Below, piece after piece: positions 17,609 to 26,347 of a stretch of 64,000 nt of DNA. The notes under the pieces are model-generated. The model worked only from the letters and a program-made list of their open reading frames with translations. It was not told the origin of the DNA and ran no database searches. Numbering within the stretch: position 1 is the first letter of the stretch; the number at the start of each line of letters is the position of its first letter. Origin of the DNA: Oscillatoria princeps RMCB-10 (lineage in GTDB: Bacteria; Cyanobacteriota; Cyanobacteriia; Cyanobacteriales; Oscillatoriaceae); contig JAHHHT010000001.1 in assembly GCA_019359235.1 (NCBI GenBank), forward strand, positions 310,001 through 374,000, read 5' to 3'. Both the position numbers and the translations under genes were made by a program.

Positions 17609-18559
17609 ATGAGCGAAACTAACGCTGTATTTACGAGACTTAGCCAAACCCTCAACGGGATTGTTGTCGGGCAATCGGCGCTGGTGCAGCAGCTGCTTGT
17701 GGCGCTGCTTGCCGGCGGGCATGTGATTTTGGAGGGTGTGCCGGGCACCGGCAAGACGCTTTTGGCGCAGGTGCTGGCGCGACTGGTACAAGCGGATTTC
17801 CGGCGAATTCAGCTGACGCCGGATATAATGCCTGCGGATATTTTGGGAACGAATGTTTTTGATATGAATACCCGCAGCTTTAGCCTGAAAAAGGGGCCGG
17901 TGTTCACGGAAATATTGCTGGCGGATGAGATTAACCGGACGCCGCCGAAAACGCAGGCGGCGCTGCTGGAGGCGATGCAGGAGCAGCAGGTTACTTTGGA
18001 TGGGGAAAGTTTGGCTTTGCCGGAGCTGTTTTGGGTGATGGCGACGCAAAACTCTCTGGAGTTTGAGGGGACTTATCCGCTGCCGGAGGCGCAGCTGGAC
18101 AGGTTTTTGTTTAAGCTGATTGTCGGCTATCCGGATGCGGTGGCGGAGAAGCAAATGTTGCTGAACAGTCAGGCGAATTTGCCCTCGCGCCGGTTGGATT
18201 TGGAGCGGCTTAAGCCGCTGGCAAAAGTTGAGCAGGTTTTGGCTGCGCGTCAGGAGGTGAGGGGGGGAAAAGTTGCAGAAAATGTGGTAGATTATATGTT
18301 AGCACTGGTGCAGCGTTCGCGCCAGCATCCGGATTTGGCGCTGGGGGCGTCTCCCCGCTGTGCTGTTGCTTGGCTGCTGTCGAGTAAGGCGCATGCGTGG
18401 CTGAACCGGCGCGATTTTGTGACGCCGGATGATGTTAAGGCTGTGGCTGCGCCGCTGCTGCGCCACCGGCTGATTCTCAGACCTGAGGCGCAGCTGGATG
18501 GGTTGCAGGTGGATGCGGTGATTGCTTCTCTGTTGACTCAGGTGCCGGTGCCGAGATAG
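17609..18559 (+). CDS. MoxR-type AAA+ ATPase
   Basis: A 316-residue AAA+ ATPase. Walker A GVPGTGKT is at residues 43-50, Walker B ILLADEINRTPPKTQ near 105-120, sensor 1 WVMATQNSLEFEGTYPLPEAQ follows, and the AAA lid ends in the RRDFVTPDDVKAVAAPLLRHR segment. MoxR proteins work as chaperones on partner proteins with vWA or DUF58 domains; here the DUF58 gene is the next one. Length and motifs are typical and complete. No clear ribosome site stands before the ATG. Confidence 0.95.
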   Translation: MSETNAVFTRLSQTLNGIVVGQSALVQQLLVALLAGGHVILEGVPGTGKTLLAQVLARLVQADFRRIQLTPDIMPADILGTNVFDMNTRSFSLKKGPVFTEILLADEINRTPPKTQAALLEAMQEQQVTLDGESLALPELFWVMATQNSLEFEGTYPLPEAQLDRFLFKLIVGYPDAVAEKQMLLNSQANLPSRRLDLERLKPLAKVEQVLAARQEVRGGKVAENVVDYMLALVQRSRQHPDLALGASPRCAVAWLLSSKAHAWLNRRDFVTPDDVKAVAAPLLRHRLILRPEAQLDGLQVDAVIASLLTQVPVPR

Positions 18560-18580
18560 AATTGTGAGGTTATCGAGTCC

Positions 18581-18596
18581 AGAAACCGGGTTTCTT
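18581..18596. repeat. Single AGAAACCGGGTTTCT repeat
   Basis: A half-unit of the hairpin family, followed by TCTTGGCGTCCTTGGCGTC (18608-18630), a second small dispersed repeat that also forms the 3' end of the SpoIIM-like gene at 20944. Confidence 0.6.
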
Positions 18597-18672
18597 CTGT
18601 CTTCCTTCTTGGCGTCCTTGGCGTCTATGGCGGTTCATTATTCCCCCCCCTATCAATTCGCCAATCAATCCA

Positions 18673-20019
18673 ATGATCCCCTCCCAACGAGTCTATTTCC
18701 TATTACTGCTGGGCATCGCTATCGCCCCGGCACTCGCCATTTTGTTTAACTTGCCGGCAAGCATCACCGGCACCCTCCTCTACGACACCGGCATCCTCCT
18801 CCTGATGCTTTTCGATGCAATCCGGGTGCGCACTCATCGCATACAAGTAATGCGCGGCACCCTGGGACGCCTTTCCATCGGGCGGGATAATCCGGTTGTT
18901 TTGTTGGTGCAAGCGGGAAAGCGCCGAGCCCAAATTCAAATTCGGGACAGCTATCCAGTAGAGTTTGAAGTCTCCGCACCGGCACTTTCCGCCTCCCTGC
19001 AACCCGACACAGCGCAAGAACTCACCTATACAGTGCAGCCCAAAAATCGGGGCGAGTACCAGTGGGGCGACATACAAGTGCGGCAGCTTGGCCCTTGGGG
19101 GCTAGCTTGGCACGACTGGAAAATCCCAGCCGGTCAAAAAGTAGCGGTTTATCCGGATTTGCTAGGATTGCGGGCGCTCTCGATTCGCCTGACGCTGCTG
19201 TCAACCGGCAATACGCCCCAAGCTCGCCGTTTCGGTATGGGAACTGAATTTGCGGAGTTGAGGGAATACAGTGCCGGTGACGATCCTCGCCTGATTGACT
19301 GGAAAGCGACATCGCGCCGGTCGGGGGCGTTTGGGAGAATACCGCTGCAGGTGCGAGTGCTGGAACCGGAACAGGAACAAACGCTAATGATTTTACTGGA
19401 TCGGGGGCGTTTGATGACGGCGCGGGTGCGGGGGTTGAAGCGGTTTGACTGGGGGTTGAATGCAACCTTAGCGCTCGCTTTAGCTGGGTTGAACCGGGGC
19501 GATCGCGTGGGGGTTGGGGTGTTTGACCGGGAAGTGACCGCCTGGATTCCGCCAGAACGGGGTCAGCAGCATCTCAACCGGCTCATTGAGCGACTGACGC
19601 CAATTCAGCCGGTGGTATTAGAGCCAGATTATATGGGTGCGGTAACAAATCTCGTGAAGCAGCAAACTCGCCGGTCGCTAGTGGTGTTGATTACGGATAT
19701 TGTTGACAGCACCGCTTCCTCGGAACTCCTCGCCGCCTTGGGACGCCTGACGCCGCGCTATTTGCCATTTTGCGTCACTCTCCGCGACCCGCAAGTTGAC
19801 ACTCTGGCTCACACGTCTGTGCCGGTTGCTAACGGGAAAAAGGGAGAGATATCAGCGGCGTACACTCGGGCGGTGGCGTTAGATTTACTGTCGCAGCGCC
19901 AGGTTGCGTTCGCTCAGCTGAAGCAAAAAGGCGTGCTCGTGCTCGACGCGCCGGCGGATCAAATCAGCACCCAGCTTGTTGACCGGTACCTGCAGCTGAA
20001 AGCCCGGAATCAGCTGTAG
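18673..20019 (+). CDS. DUF58 domain protein (vWA-like)
   Basis: A 448-residue protein. Two hydrophobic segments occupy residues 7-55, followed by a beta-rich region. The DUF58 signature is GTEFAELREYSAGDDPRLIDWKATSR (about 190-215), with a vWA-like core (LMILLDRGRL, SLVVLITDIVD). It is the usual partner of MoxR ATPases. The spacing of 113 nt to the MoxR stop is filled by dispersed repeats. Its stop codon sits in a repeat that recurs at 20543. Function in the cell is not known beyond the association. Confidence 0.92.
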   Translation: MIPSQRVYFLLLLGIAIAPALAILFNLPASITGTLLYDTGILLLMLFDAIRVRTHRIQVMRGTLGRLSIGRDNPVVLLVQAGKRRAQIQIRDSYPVEFEVSAPALSASLQPDTAQELTYTVQPKNRGEYQWGDIQVRQLGPWGLAWHDWKIPAGQKVAVYPDLLGLRALSIRLTLLSTGNTPQARRFGMGTEFAELREYSAGDDPRLIDWKATSRRSGAFGRIPLQVRVLEPEQEQTLMILLDRGRLMTARVRGLKRFDWGLNATLALALAGLNRGDRVGVGVFDREVTAWIPPERGQQHLNRLIERLTPIQPVVLEPDYMGAVTNLVKQQTRRSLVVLITDIVDSTASSELLAALGRLTPRYLPFCVTLRDPQVDTLAHTSVPVANGKKGEISAAYTRAVALDLLSQRQVAFAQLKQKGVLVLDAPADQISTQLVDRYLQLKARNQL

Positions 20020-20120
20020 CGTTCCGCCTGACCGCACCCCTTATTTGTGTGCGGAAATCGCGCTTGGCGGAACGCACCTCCCCTGTAGCGGTGCTAGATG
20101 CTTTACGGCTAGAGATCGGG
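20016..20120. repeat. 105-bp direct repeat, copy 1
   Basis: Starts at the DUF58 stop. GTAGCGTTCCGCCTGACC, CACCCCTTATTT, GTGTGCGG and GGCGGAACGCACCTCCCCTG, then GCGGTGCTAGATGC recur at 20543-20647 with few differences. Internal GTTCCGCC/GGCGGAAC arms make it a large stem. Confidence 0.75.
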
Positions 20121-20289
20121 GCGATTGAAATCGCGTTTACGGCTAGAGATCCTGGCGATTGGAAAGAAGCTGTTGGCGAATTGATGTGGGGGCTTACACC
20201 CTACGTCTTCTTTTGTGGGTAGGTTGTTCGGTTGTGGCTATCGCTTTGGGATAGGCGTTGCATGAGCGAATGTAATTTTTTCCCTGAGT

Positions 20290-20470
20290 CCCACAAATGG
20301 TCGCGCTCATGCTTCGCCCCTACAGGAGATCGAGTGTAGGGGCGAAGCATTGGCGCTTTCGGATCTTTACGACTCCGCCCGATATCTTCATTCGCCAATG
20401 CTTCGCCCTCTTGGCTCGACCAGCGAAAAGGTCTAACCCCTCACGGATTCGCCAACAGTCTCTTGGAAAT
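20290..20470 (+). repeat. GGGGCGAAGCAT repeat element
   Basis: ATGCTTCGCCCCTACA and TGTAGGGGCGAAGCAT form a stem at 20310-20350. The element continues through GGTCTAACCCCTCACGG to ATTCGCCAACAG. An inverted copy with the same block order lies at 37208-37382. Confidence 0.7.
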
Positions 20471-20542
20471 CGCGGCTATACAAACAAAGTCCGCGCAGGC
20501 GGACTTTTCGACTGATTCTTGCGGCGGGAGCATTTTTTTTCA

Positions 20543-20647
20543 GTAGCGTTCCGCCTGACCTCACCCCTTATTTTTGTGCGGATATCGATAAGGCGGAACG
20601 CACCTCCCCTGCAGCGGTGCTAGATGCTTTACGGCTAGAGATCCTGG
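20543..20647. repeat. 105-bp direct repeat, copy 2
   Basis: Counterpart of 20016-20120, keeping the GTTCCGCC and GGCGGAAC arms. Confidence 0.75.
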
Positions 20648-20943
20648 CTTTAGATACTGCGACTTGCCTTTCGTCCGCAGGCCCGGACTTTTGCAATTCT
20701 TAAAACCCGCGCAGGCGGGTTTCGTCTGTGTGGCTGCTGTTTCCAACCGCCAAGCCCCCAACTTTAAGGGATAAATCCCCGGCGATTCAAATGAAATAGT
20801 AGGGTGCGTTCCGCGCCATCCATTCTCGCACACCAGATGGGGTAAACTCGCAGGCGGAACGCACCGCTACCGGAGGGTGCGTTCCGCCTTATCGATTATA
20901 TCGCACAAATAAAGGGTGCGCTCAGGCGGAAATCACCCTACAA

Positions 20944-21939
20944 CTATTCCTTGGCGCTCTTGGCGTCTTGGCGGTTCCTAAAATACTCATACTTCTTCCC
21001 GCTGCAATACACCACCAGCAGCGCAAAAAATAGCATCCCTACCGCATACTTCAGTTCCTCCGCAACAGCAGGACTGGGCGAGAAAAACCCCTCAACAGTG
21101 CCGGCAATCACCAGCATCGGCACAATCCCAAACACCAGCTGTGCGGCTTGAGAGCCGCAGACTTTCAGCGCATCTCGCCGGCTGTATTTGCCCGGAAACA
21201 GAATCGCCCTAGCCAGCAACAGACCGGCACCCCCCGCCAAAAAAATCGCCGGCAGTTCCAGGGAGCCGTGGGGAAACACAAACGCCCAAAACGGATAAGC
21301 TAAATTATTTTGCCCCACCAAAGCGGAGATCGCGCCAATTTGCACTCCGTTGAAGAACAGTATAAACACTGTAAACGCACCGGCAGTCATCCCGCCGGCA
21401 ACCGCCGTAAACGACACCTTCAGGTTGTTAATCATAATATTGGTGGAGGCTAAAGGTTCAATCCCCACAATCGACCCCATCCACAACTCGTGCCGGTCGC
21501 GCACCTTGACAATCAAACTTTCTGGTACTATAAGAGACATAAACATGGGGTCTTGCCACGCAAACCACCAGGCAACCAGCACGCCTATCATAAAGATAGC
21601 AACAGCGGCGGCGATGTATCTCCATGTCTGCCGCACCGCCGCCGGAAACCCCCAGCGATAAAATTCCAGCACCGCTTGCCATTGCTGCCGGTGCGACCCC
21701 TGGTAAATTTGGTTATAGCTGCGAGAAGTGAGAATTTGCAAGTCGCGCACCAGGGTTTCTCCCACTTGATTTGTCCGCGCCCGAGCCAGATCCGCCGACA
21801 CCGAGCGATACAAACTGGCCATCTGCCGGATTTCATCCGCTCGCAGAGACTTCAGTCCTTTTTTCTCCACTTGCTGCAAAAGGGCGTCCAGCTGCTTCCA
21901 GTTCGGTTCCCGCCGCGCCACCCAACGCTGAATATTCAT
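20944..21939 (-). CDS. Stage II sporulation protein M-like (SpoIIM/DUF95) membrane protein
   Basis: A 331-residue polytopic inner-membrane protein. The N-terminal 100 residues are helical and soluble (NWKQLDALLQQVEKKGLKSL). At least five membrane segments follow, including IAAAVAIFMIGVLVAWWFA and AVAGGMTAGAFTVFILFF. The conserved NNLKVSFTAVAGG and FVFPHGSLELPAIFLAGGAG segments are characteristic of the family. In non-sporulating bacteria SpoIIM-like genes travel with MoxR, DUF58 and RDD genes, as here. The last residues (NRQDAKSAKE) are encoded by a small dispersed repeat (TTGGCGCTCTTGGCGTCTTGGCG), so the natural C-terminus has probably been replaced. Confidence 0.9.
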   Translation of the reverse strand: MNIQRWVARREPNWKQLDALLQQVEKKGLKSLRADEIRQMASLYRSVSADLARARTNQVGETLVRDLQILTSRSYNQIYQGSHRQQWQAVLEFYRWGFPAAVRQTWRYIAAAVAIFMIGVLVAWWFAWQDPMFMSLIVPESLIVKVRDRHELWMGSIVGIEPLASTNIMINNLKVSFTAVAGGMTAGAFTVFILFFNGVQIGAISALVGQNNLAYPFWAFVFPHGSLELPAIFLAGGAGLLLARAILFPGKYSRRDALKVCGSQAAQLVFGIVPMLVIAGTVEGFFSPSPAVAEELKYAVGMLFFALLVVYCSGKKYEYFRNRQDAKSAKE

Positions 21940-22031
21940 AATTTCTTTATAAACGCTTGCCGGTTTCTCCCCCTAGCGTAGCTTAAAATAGCATCAACCC
22001 TAGCATCCCCCTCAACAGGAGGCTTTCCCTC

Positions 22032-22871
22032 ATGCCGGCTAGCCAGAGTTCTCCCAATCCCATACAGCCACTCAGCGTTGGCAATGTCGTCAGTGCTGGC
22101 TTTCGTCTCTATCGCTCGCATCTGAAGTTGTATTTTGGGCTGGCTTTACAAGCCTATTTGTGGCTGCTCGTCCCTATTTATGGCTGGGCAAAATACTCGG
22201 CCATCTCGGCAATGATATCACGCTTGAGTTTCAGCGAATTGATTAACCAGCCAGAAACTGTCAGTATGGCCGCCCCTAAAATCTATCCGCGCATGTGGTC
22301 ATTTTTTTCCTTGGGTATTAATATTGGAATTTACCTAATTTTCGTTTATTTTGGGTTGATTATTGGGGGAGGAGTAATCTGTTTGTTTGTGGCCTTTGTG
22401 TTGGGTTTAATCGTCGCTCAATTTACCCAATCAGTGGCCGTTATCTCCATTTTTACAGGCTTGCTGTTTGCGGTAATTTTAATCCTTGGATTCACATGGT
22501 TCTTCTCCCACTGGATGGTGGCTGAAGTCGCGCTAGCGGTTGAAGAGGAAATCAGCGTCTCTCAAAGTATGGATAGAAGTTGGAGCCTCACTAAAAACTC
22601 GGCTGTCAGGGTTCAAATAATCGCTATAGTGGCTTTCGCAGTCACTTTGCCCCTGATTTTTATAACGAACTATTTCCCCAGCCTCGTTTTATTGGGAATT
22701 GAGGAGAATACCTCTCTTTACTGGACGGTGTATTTCATTTCTTTACTGACCAGTTTAGTTGGGGGTGCTTTGGTGCAGCCTTTCTGGCAATCCATCAAAG
22801 CTGTGGTATACTGTGACCTGCGCAGCCGGCGCGAGGGTCTGGGTTTGCAGTTGCGCAACCGCACCATTTAA
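22032..22871 (+). CDS. Polytopic membrane protein (DUF975/GdpP-membrane-domain-like)
   Basis: A 279-residue protein with about five or six hydrophobic segments, beginning near residue 30 (LKLYFGLALQAYLWLLVPIYGW). The loop VAEVALAVEEEISVSQSMDRSWSLT after the central helices is typical of membrane proteins of the glycerophosphoryl-diester-phosphodiesterase-membrane or DUF975 type. The start at 22032 follows AGGAGG at a spacing of about 10 nt. Divergent from the SpoIIM-like gene and followed by the RDD gene on the same strand, so probably part of the same envelope module. No enzymatic motif. Confidence 0.75.
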   Translation: MPASQSSPNPIQPLSVGNVVSAGFRLYRSHLKLYFGLALQAYLWLLVPIYGWAKYSAISAMISRLSFSELINQPETVSMAAPKIYPRMWSFFSLGINIGIYLIFVYFGLIIGGGVICLFVAFVLGLIVAQFTQSVAVISIFTGLLFAVILILGFTWFFSHWMVAEVALAVEEEISVSQSMDRSWSLTKNSAVRVQIIAIVAFAVTLPLIFITNYFPSLVLLGIEENTSLYWTVYFISLLTSLVGGALVQPFWQSIKAVVYCDLRSRREGLGLQLRNRTI

Positions 22872-22872
22872 C

Positions 22873-22998
22873 GGCATCGCACAGTAGAAGGATGACTGAA
22901 ACTTTTTCTAGGAAATCTAAAACCCCCTCTTGCCTCCCCCTCCCCGTGTGCGGCGAGGGGGCTGGGGGGTGGGGTTTATACCGCAAATGTACAGCGCC
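22873..22998. repeat. MITE-like element, GCACAGTAGAAGG family, copy 1
   Basis: GGCATCGCACAGTAGAAGGATGA, then AACTTTTT, CCTCCCCCTCCCCG and GGGGTGGGGTTTAT in the same order as 56126-56245. The right terminal repeat has decayed (AAATGTACAGCGCC). Confidence 0.6.
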
Positions 22999-23019
22999 CA
23001 TCTAAATCTATAAGCAGCC

Positions 23020-23808
23020 ATGCGTTTATTTAATCGCGTCACACTACTCACGCCAGAAAGTGTCGAACTGGAATTTAACCTAGCCGGCATTGGGAATCGC
23101 GCCTTTGCCCTGCTCATTGACTATCACGTCTTGGGCGTGATAGTCGTTGTGTTCCTAATCGCCTGGTCTTTCCTTTCGATTCAGCTGGTAGAACTGTTGG
23201 CCAAACTGGTAGGCGCTGATAATATAGGACTCTGGCTAGCAGCCATTGCCATCCTGACTACCTTCTCTATCTATGTAGGTTACTTCGTTTTCTTTGAAAC
23301 CCTTTGGCGGGGTCAAACTCCGGGCAAACGCTTTGCCAAAATTCGCGTCATTCGAGACGACGGGCGCGCCGTCGGGCTGCAACAAGCGACACTGCGGACG
23401 CTGCTGCGACCCATTGATGACATTTTGTTTATCGGTTCTTTTCTCATTATGCTAACTTCCCAGGAAAAGCGCCTGGGAGATCTAGTCGCCGGCACCATTG
23501 TCATTCAAGCGGAACAGCCCGCCGCACCGGCGACTTTTCCCATTTCTGAGCCGGCTAGAAACCTAGCGCAACAGTTACCCGACATAGCAAACTTATCCCA
23601 ATTGCTCCCAGACGACTTTGCCGTCATTCGCGAGTATTTGCAGCGGCGCGGCGATCTGACGAGTAAGGCGAAATCTGAGTTAAGCAAAAAACTCGCTCTT
23701 CAAGTCAAAGATGCGATAAATATGAAAAAATTGCCCTATGGAGTTCCCCCCGACCAATTTCTAGAAGCTGTGTATCTAGCCTACCAGCAGCAATCAAGCG
23801 CCAGGTAG
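23020..23808 (+). CDS. RDD family membrane protein
   Basis: A 262-residue protein with an RDD domain in the first 160 residues. GNRAFALLIDYHVLG holds the first conserved Arg and Asp, followed by three hydrophobic segments, GQTPGKRFAKIRVIRDDGRAVG and the RLGDLVAGTIVI ending. The C-terminal 95 residues are soluble and helical. RDD proteins are membrane proteins of disputed function (some are Na+/H+ antiporters) that often lie next to SpoIIM and MoxR genes, as here. Confidence 0.9.
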   Translation: MRLFNRVTLLTPESVELEFNLAGIGNRAFALLIDYHVLGVIVVVFLIAWSFLSIQLVELLAKLVGADNIGLWLAAIAILTTFSIYVGYFVFFETLWRGQTPGKRFAKIRVIRDDGRAVGLQQATLRTLLRPIDDILFIGSFLIMLTSQEKRLGDLVAGTIVIQAEQPAAPATFPISEPARNLAQQLPDIANLSQLLPDDFAVIREYLQRRGDLTSKAKSELSKKLALQVKDAINMKKLPYGVPPDQFLEAVYLAYQQQSSAR

Positions 23809-23835
23809 GGTGCGTTCCTCCGGAACGCACCCTAC
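23805..23835. terminator. Bidirectional hairpin between convergent genes
   Basis: GTAGGGTGCGTTCC, TC, then GGAACGCACCCTAC is a perfect 14-bp stem overlapping the RDD stop codon and lying 4 nt from the end of the convergent reductase. It belongs to the GGGTGCGTTCC repeat family also at 31563-31597 and about 20815. A terminator role is inferred from position; there is no U-tract. Confidence 0.6.
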
Positions 23836-23838
23836 TAT

Positions 23839-24978
23839 TCATCCCCTACCCGGCAAGATACTCTTGCTGAGGCGTTTGATAGCCAAATCGGCTACCTCTG
23901 AATAGCGCAAATCACCGCACAGAACTTTGCCCATTGTCTGGGTGGCTCTCGGTCGCTTGACCCCTACTTTGTAGGCAATGCCTGGAATGCGGTAAAATAA
24001 ACCAGATAAGCGCTGCGCCCACACCATATCGCCGCCCCACTCTTCGTTGATCACCTCGGTGTATTTTTCCAGCGCGTCACCGGCACCGGAAAGCGCCCTG
24101 TCGATTGCCTCTGCTGCTTTGACGCCGCTGAACATGGAGGGGCGAATACCTTCCGCTGTAAACGGATCGACCACGCAGGCGGCTTCACCGGCTAAAAGCG
24201 CATTTTGCGCGTGCAGCTTCTGATTGCCATCCCACAAAACAAGGGCGTGTTCGTAGTGCTTGCCGGTGCCTTCCGCCACGCCTAACTGAGTGGCGTACTC
24301 ACCCAAAATCTTCTTGAAATCTTGCGAGTCACCGCCTTGAAACGTGCCGGCACCGATAGAATAGCCGTCGGCTTTCGGGAAGTTCCAGATAAAGCCATTT
24401 TTCACCTGGCCAAAATCAAAGAGTACCTTGCTATCTGACCCATTTTTGGCTGGAATTGGGGTTTCCAAAGCAGCCGCCAGCCGGCGCTTGCGCTCCTTAA
24501 AGCCCAGCCACTTGGCCATTGGCCCCTTGGCACCGTCCGCTGCGATTAAATACCGGCCTTCCACCGGCCCATTCGCGGTGCTGACTTGCCACCTGTCGCT
24601 TTTGAATTGGATGCCGGTGACTTCCGTACCGTCGCGCAGTTCAGCTCCCTGCTTTTGCGCTTGCTGGATCAGGAAGTGGTCAAACACCTCTCGCCGCACC
24701 ATCCAGATTGGCTCCGAGACATCCAGTTCCACTTCCACCGGATCTTCCATTTTCCAAGTATAGCGAACTTGCTTCAGCTTCAGAGAAATTGCTGGGGAAA
24801 AGTCAAAGTCAAACCACTCGGCGACTGCCGGTGAGACAGCACCGCTACAGGGTTTGTAGCGAGGCAGAGATTCCTTTTCCAGCACCAAAACCGAGCGCCC
24901 CCGCTTGGCTAAGTGATAGGCAGCTGTTCCACCGGCAGGGCCGGCACCGACAATTATGCAGTCAAACATTTGTGTCAT
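23839..24978 (-). CDS. Geranylgeranyl reductase family flavoprotein, copy 1
   Basis: A 379-residue FAD-dependent oxidoreductase. The N-terminal dinucleotide site is VGAGPAGGTAAYHLAKRG, then LEKESLPRYKPCSG; a GD-type FAD site AGEAACVVDPFTAEGIRPS lies near residue 275. The family reduces isoprenoid double bonds (chlorophyll or tocopherol side chains, lipids). The protein is shorter than typical ChlP and may not be the chlorophyll enzyme. The usual CGG segment after PRYKP reads CSGAVSP, unlike copy 2 (CGGGVSP). Starts at MTQMF; the second Met (24969) is equally possible. Tandem with the gene at 25214. Confidence 0.88.
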   Translation of the reverse strand: MTQMFDCIIVGAGPAGGTAAYHLAKRGRSVLVLEKESLPRYKPCSGAVSPAVAEWFDFDFSPAISLKLKQVRYTWKMEDPVEVELDVSEPIWMVRREVFDHFLIQQAQKQGAELRDGTEVTGIQFKSDRWQVSTANGPVEGRYLIAADGAKGPMAKWLGFKERKRRLAAALETPIPAKNGSDSKVLFDFGQVKNGFIWNFPKADGYSIGAGTFQGGDSQDFKKILGEYATQLGVAEGTGKHYEHALVLWDGNQKLHAQNALLAGEAACVVDPFTAEGIRPSMFSGVKAAEAIDRALSGAGDALEKYTEVINEEWGGDMVWAQRLSGLFYRIPGIAYKVGVKRPRATQTMGKVLCGDLRYSEVADLAIKRLSKSILPGRG

Positions 24979-25073
24979 TATGCTGTTAGTTATTCGTCAC
25001 TTATTGTAAAGCGTTCGGTCGTTAGCGTCTCAGGTAAAATCCCCAAGTCATCTACTGGGGGCCAGAAACCGGG

Positions 25074-25097
25074 TAACTTCGGCGAAACCCGGTTTCT
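25074..25097. repeat. Imperfect AGAAACCGGGT hairpin
   Basis: AGAAACCGGGT, a short loop, then GAAACCCGGTTTCT. Lies in the 235-bp spacer between the two reductase genes, followed by TAAAATC heptamers (about 25183-25208). Confidence 0.65.
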
Positions 25098-25213
25098 ATT
25101 CAAAAACAGTTCAACACATCAGCACCCATGTCGGGAATTTTGGAATTTAGATTTTAGATGTTACCTGGCCATCCTAAACTCTACAATCTAAAATCTAAAA
25201 TCTAAAATCGACC

Positions 25214-26347
25214 TCAGCCGCTCGCACCCGGTATCAGGCTGCTGCTCAGCCGTTTAATGGCCCGCTCTGCCACATCGGAATAGCGCAGTTCGCCGCTGAG
25301 AATCTGGCCGATGCGCCGGGTTGCAGAGGGTCGCTTCACACCCACTTTATAAGCGATACCGGGAATGCGGTAGAACAGCCCCGCTATCCGCTGCGCCCAC
25401 AGCATATCTGTGCCCCACTCTTCGCTGATGACCTCAGTGTATTTTTCCAGTGCGTTGAGATCGCCAGCAAGCGCTCCGTCGATCGCCTCTGACGCCTTCA
25501 GCCCGCTAAAAATCGAGGGGCGAATCCCCTCAGCTGTAAACGGATCGACCACGCAGGCTGCTTCACCGGCCAAAATCGCATTCTGGGTGTGCAGCTTCTG
25601 GTTGCCGTCCCACAAGCACAGGGGATGGCCATACTGTTTGGCGCTGGAGAAATCGGCATTAAACATCGTGCTGTACTCAGCCAGGATGCTCTTGAAGTTT
25701 TGAGACTCACCGCCCCGGAACGTCCCAATGCCGATAGAGTACCCATCTGCTTTGGGAAAATTCCAGATGTAGCCATTTTTGACCATGCCAAATTCAAAGT
25801 AAGCCGCAGGAGCGGGTTCGCTGGCGAGTGGGGTTTCCCCTTCCAGCGCTCCCCCGAGCCGGCGCTTCCGCTCCTTGAAGCCCAGCCACTTGGCCATTGG
25901 CCCCTTCGCACCGTCCGCCGCGATTAAATACCGGCCTTCCACCGGCCCATTCGCGGTGCTGACTTCCCACCTGTCGCTTTTGAATTGGATGCCGGTGACT
26001 TCCGTACTGTCTCGCAGTTCGGCTCCCTGCTTTTGCGCTTGCTGCACCAGGAAGTGGTCAAACACCTCGCGCCGCACCATCCAGATTGGCTCCTTGGTTT
26101 CCAGTGCCACGTCCACTGGATCGCCCATATTCCAGGTGTAGCGAATCTCGCTCACCTTCAGGGAAATCGCTGGGGAAAAGTCAAAGTCAAACCACTGGGC
26201 GACTACCGGTGAGACGCCGCCGCCACAGGGTTTGTAGCGAGGCAGGGATTCCTTTTCCAGAACTAAAACGGAGCGCCCCCGCTTCGCTAAGTGATAGGCG
26301 GCGGTCCCACCGGCAGGGCCGGCACCGACAATGATACAATCAAACAT
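25214..26347 (-). CDS. Geranylgeranyl reductase family flavoprotein, copy 2
   Basis: A 377-residue paralogue of the gene at 23839 with the same motifs: VGAGPAGGTAAYHLAKRG, PRYKPCGGGVSP and AGEAACVVDPFTAEGIRPS. It keeps the consensus CGG segment, so of the two it is the more conventional enzyme. The halves differ most at about residues 175-260. A central DNA stretch (25870-26010 against 24500-24640) is almost identical between the copies, suggesting gene conversion. Upstream is a 430-bp intergene with no partner gene. Confidence 0.88.
   Translation of the reverse strand: MFDCIIVGAGPAGGTAAYHLAKRGRSVLVLEKESLPRYKPCGGGVSPVVAQWFDFDFSPAISLKVSEIRYTWNMGDPVDVALETKEPIWMVRREVFDHFLVQQAQKQGAELRDSTEVTGIQFKSDRWEVSTANGPVEGRYLIAADGAKGPMAKWLGFKERKRRLGGALEGETPLASEPAPAAYFEFGMVKNGYIWNFPKADGYSIGIGTFRGGESQNFKSILAEYSTMFNADFSSAKQYGHPLCLWDGNQKLHTQNAILAGEAACVVDPFTAEGIRPSIFSGLKASEAIDGALAGDLNALEKYTEVISEEWGTDMLWAQRIAGLFYRIPGIAYKVGVKRPSATRRIGQILSGELRYSDVAERAIKRLSSSLIPGASG

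Larger units (their letters stand above)
20020..20943. other. Repeat-filled intergenic region
   Basis: Holds the 105-bp direct repeats (20016-20120, 20543-20647), an element with inverted AGGGGCGAAGCAT arms (20290-20470, inverted copy at 37208-37382), two-hairpin repeat pieces at about 20475-20510 and 20700-20745, and GGGTGCGTTCCG hairpins (20808-20938). No gene. Confidence 0.75.
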
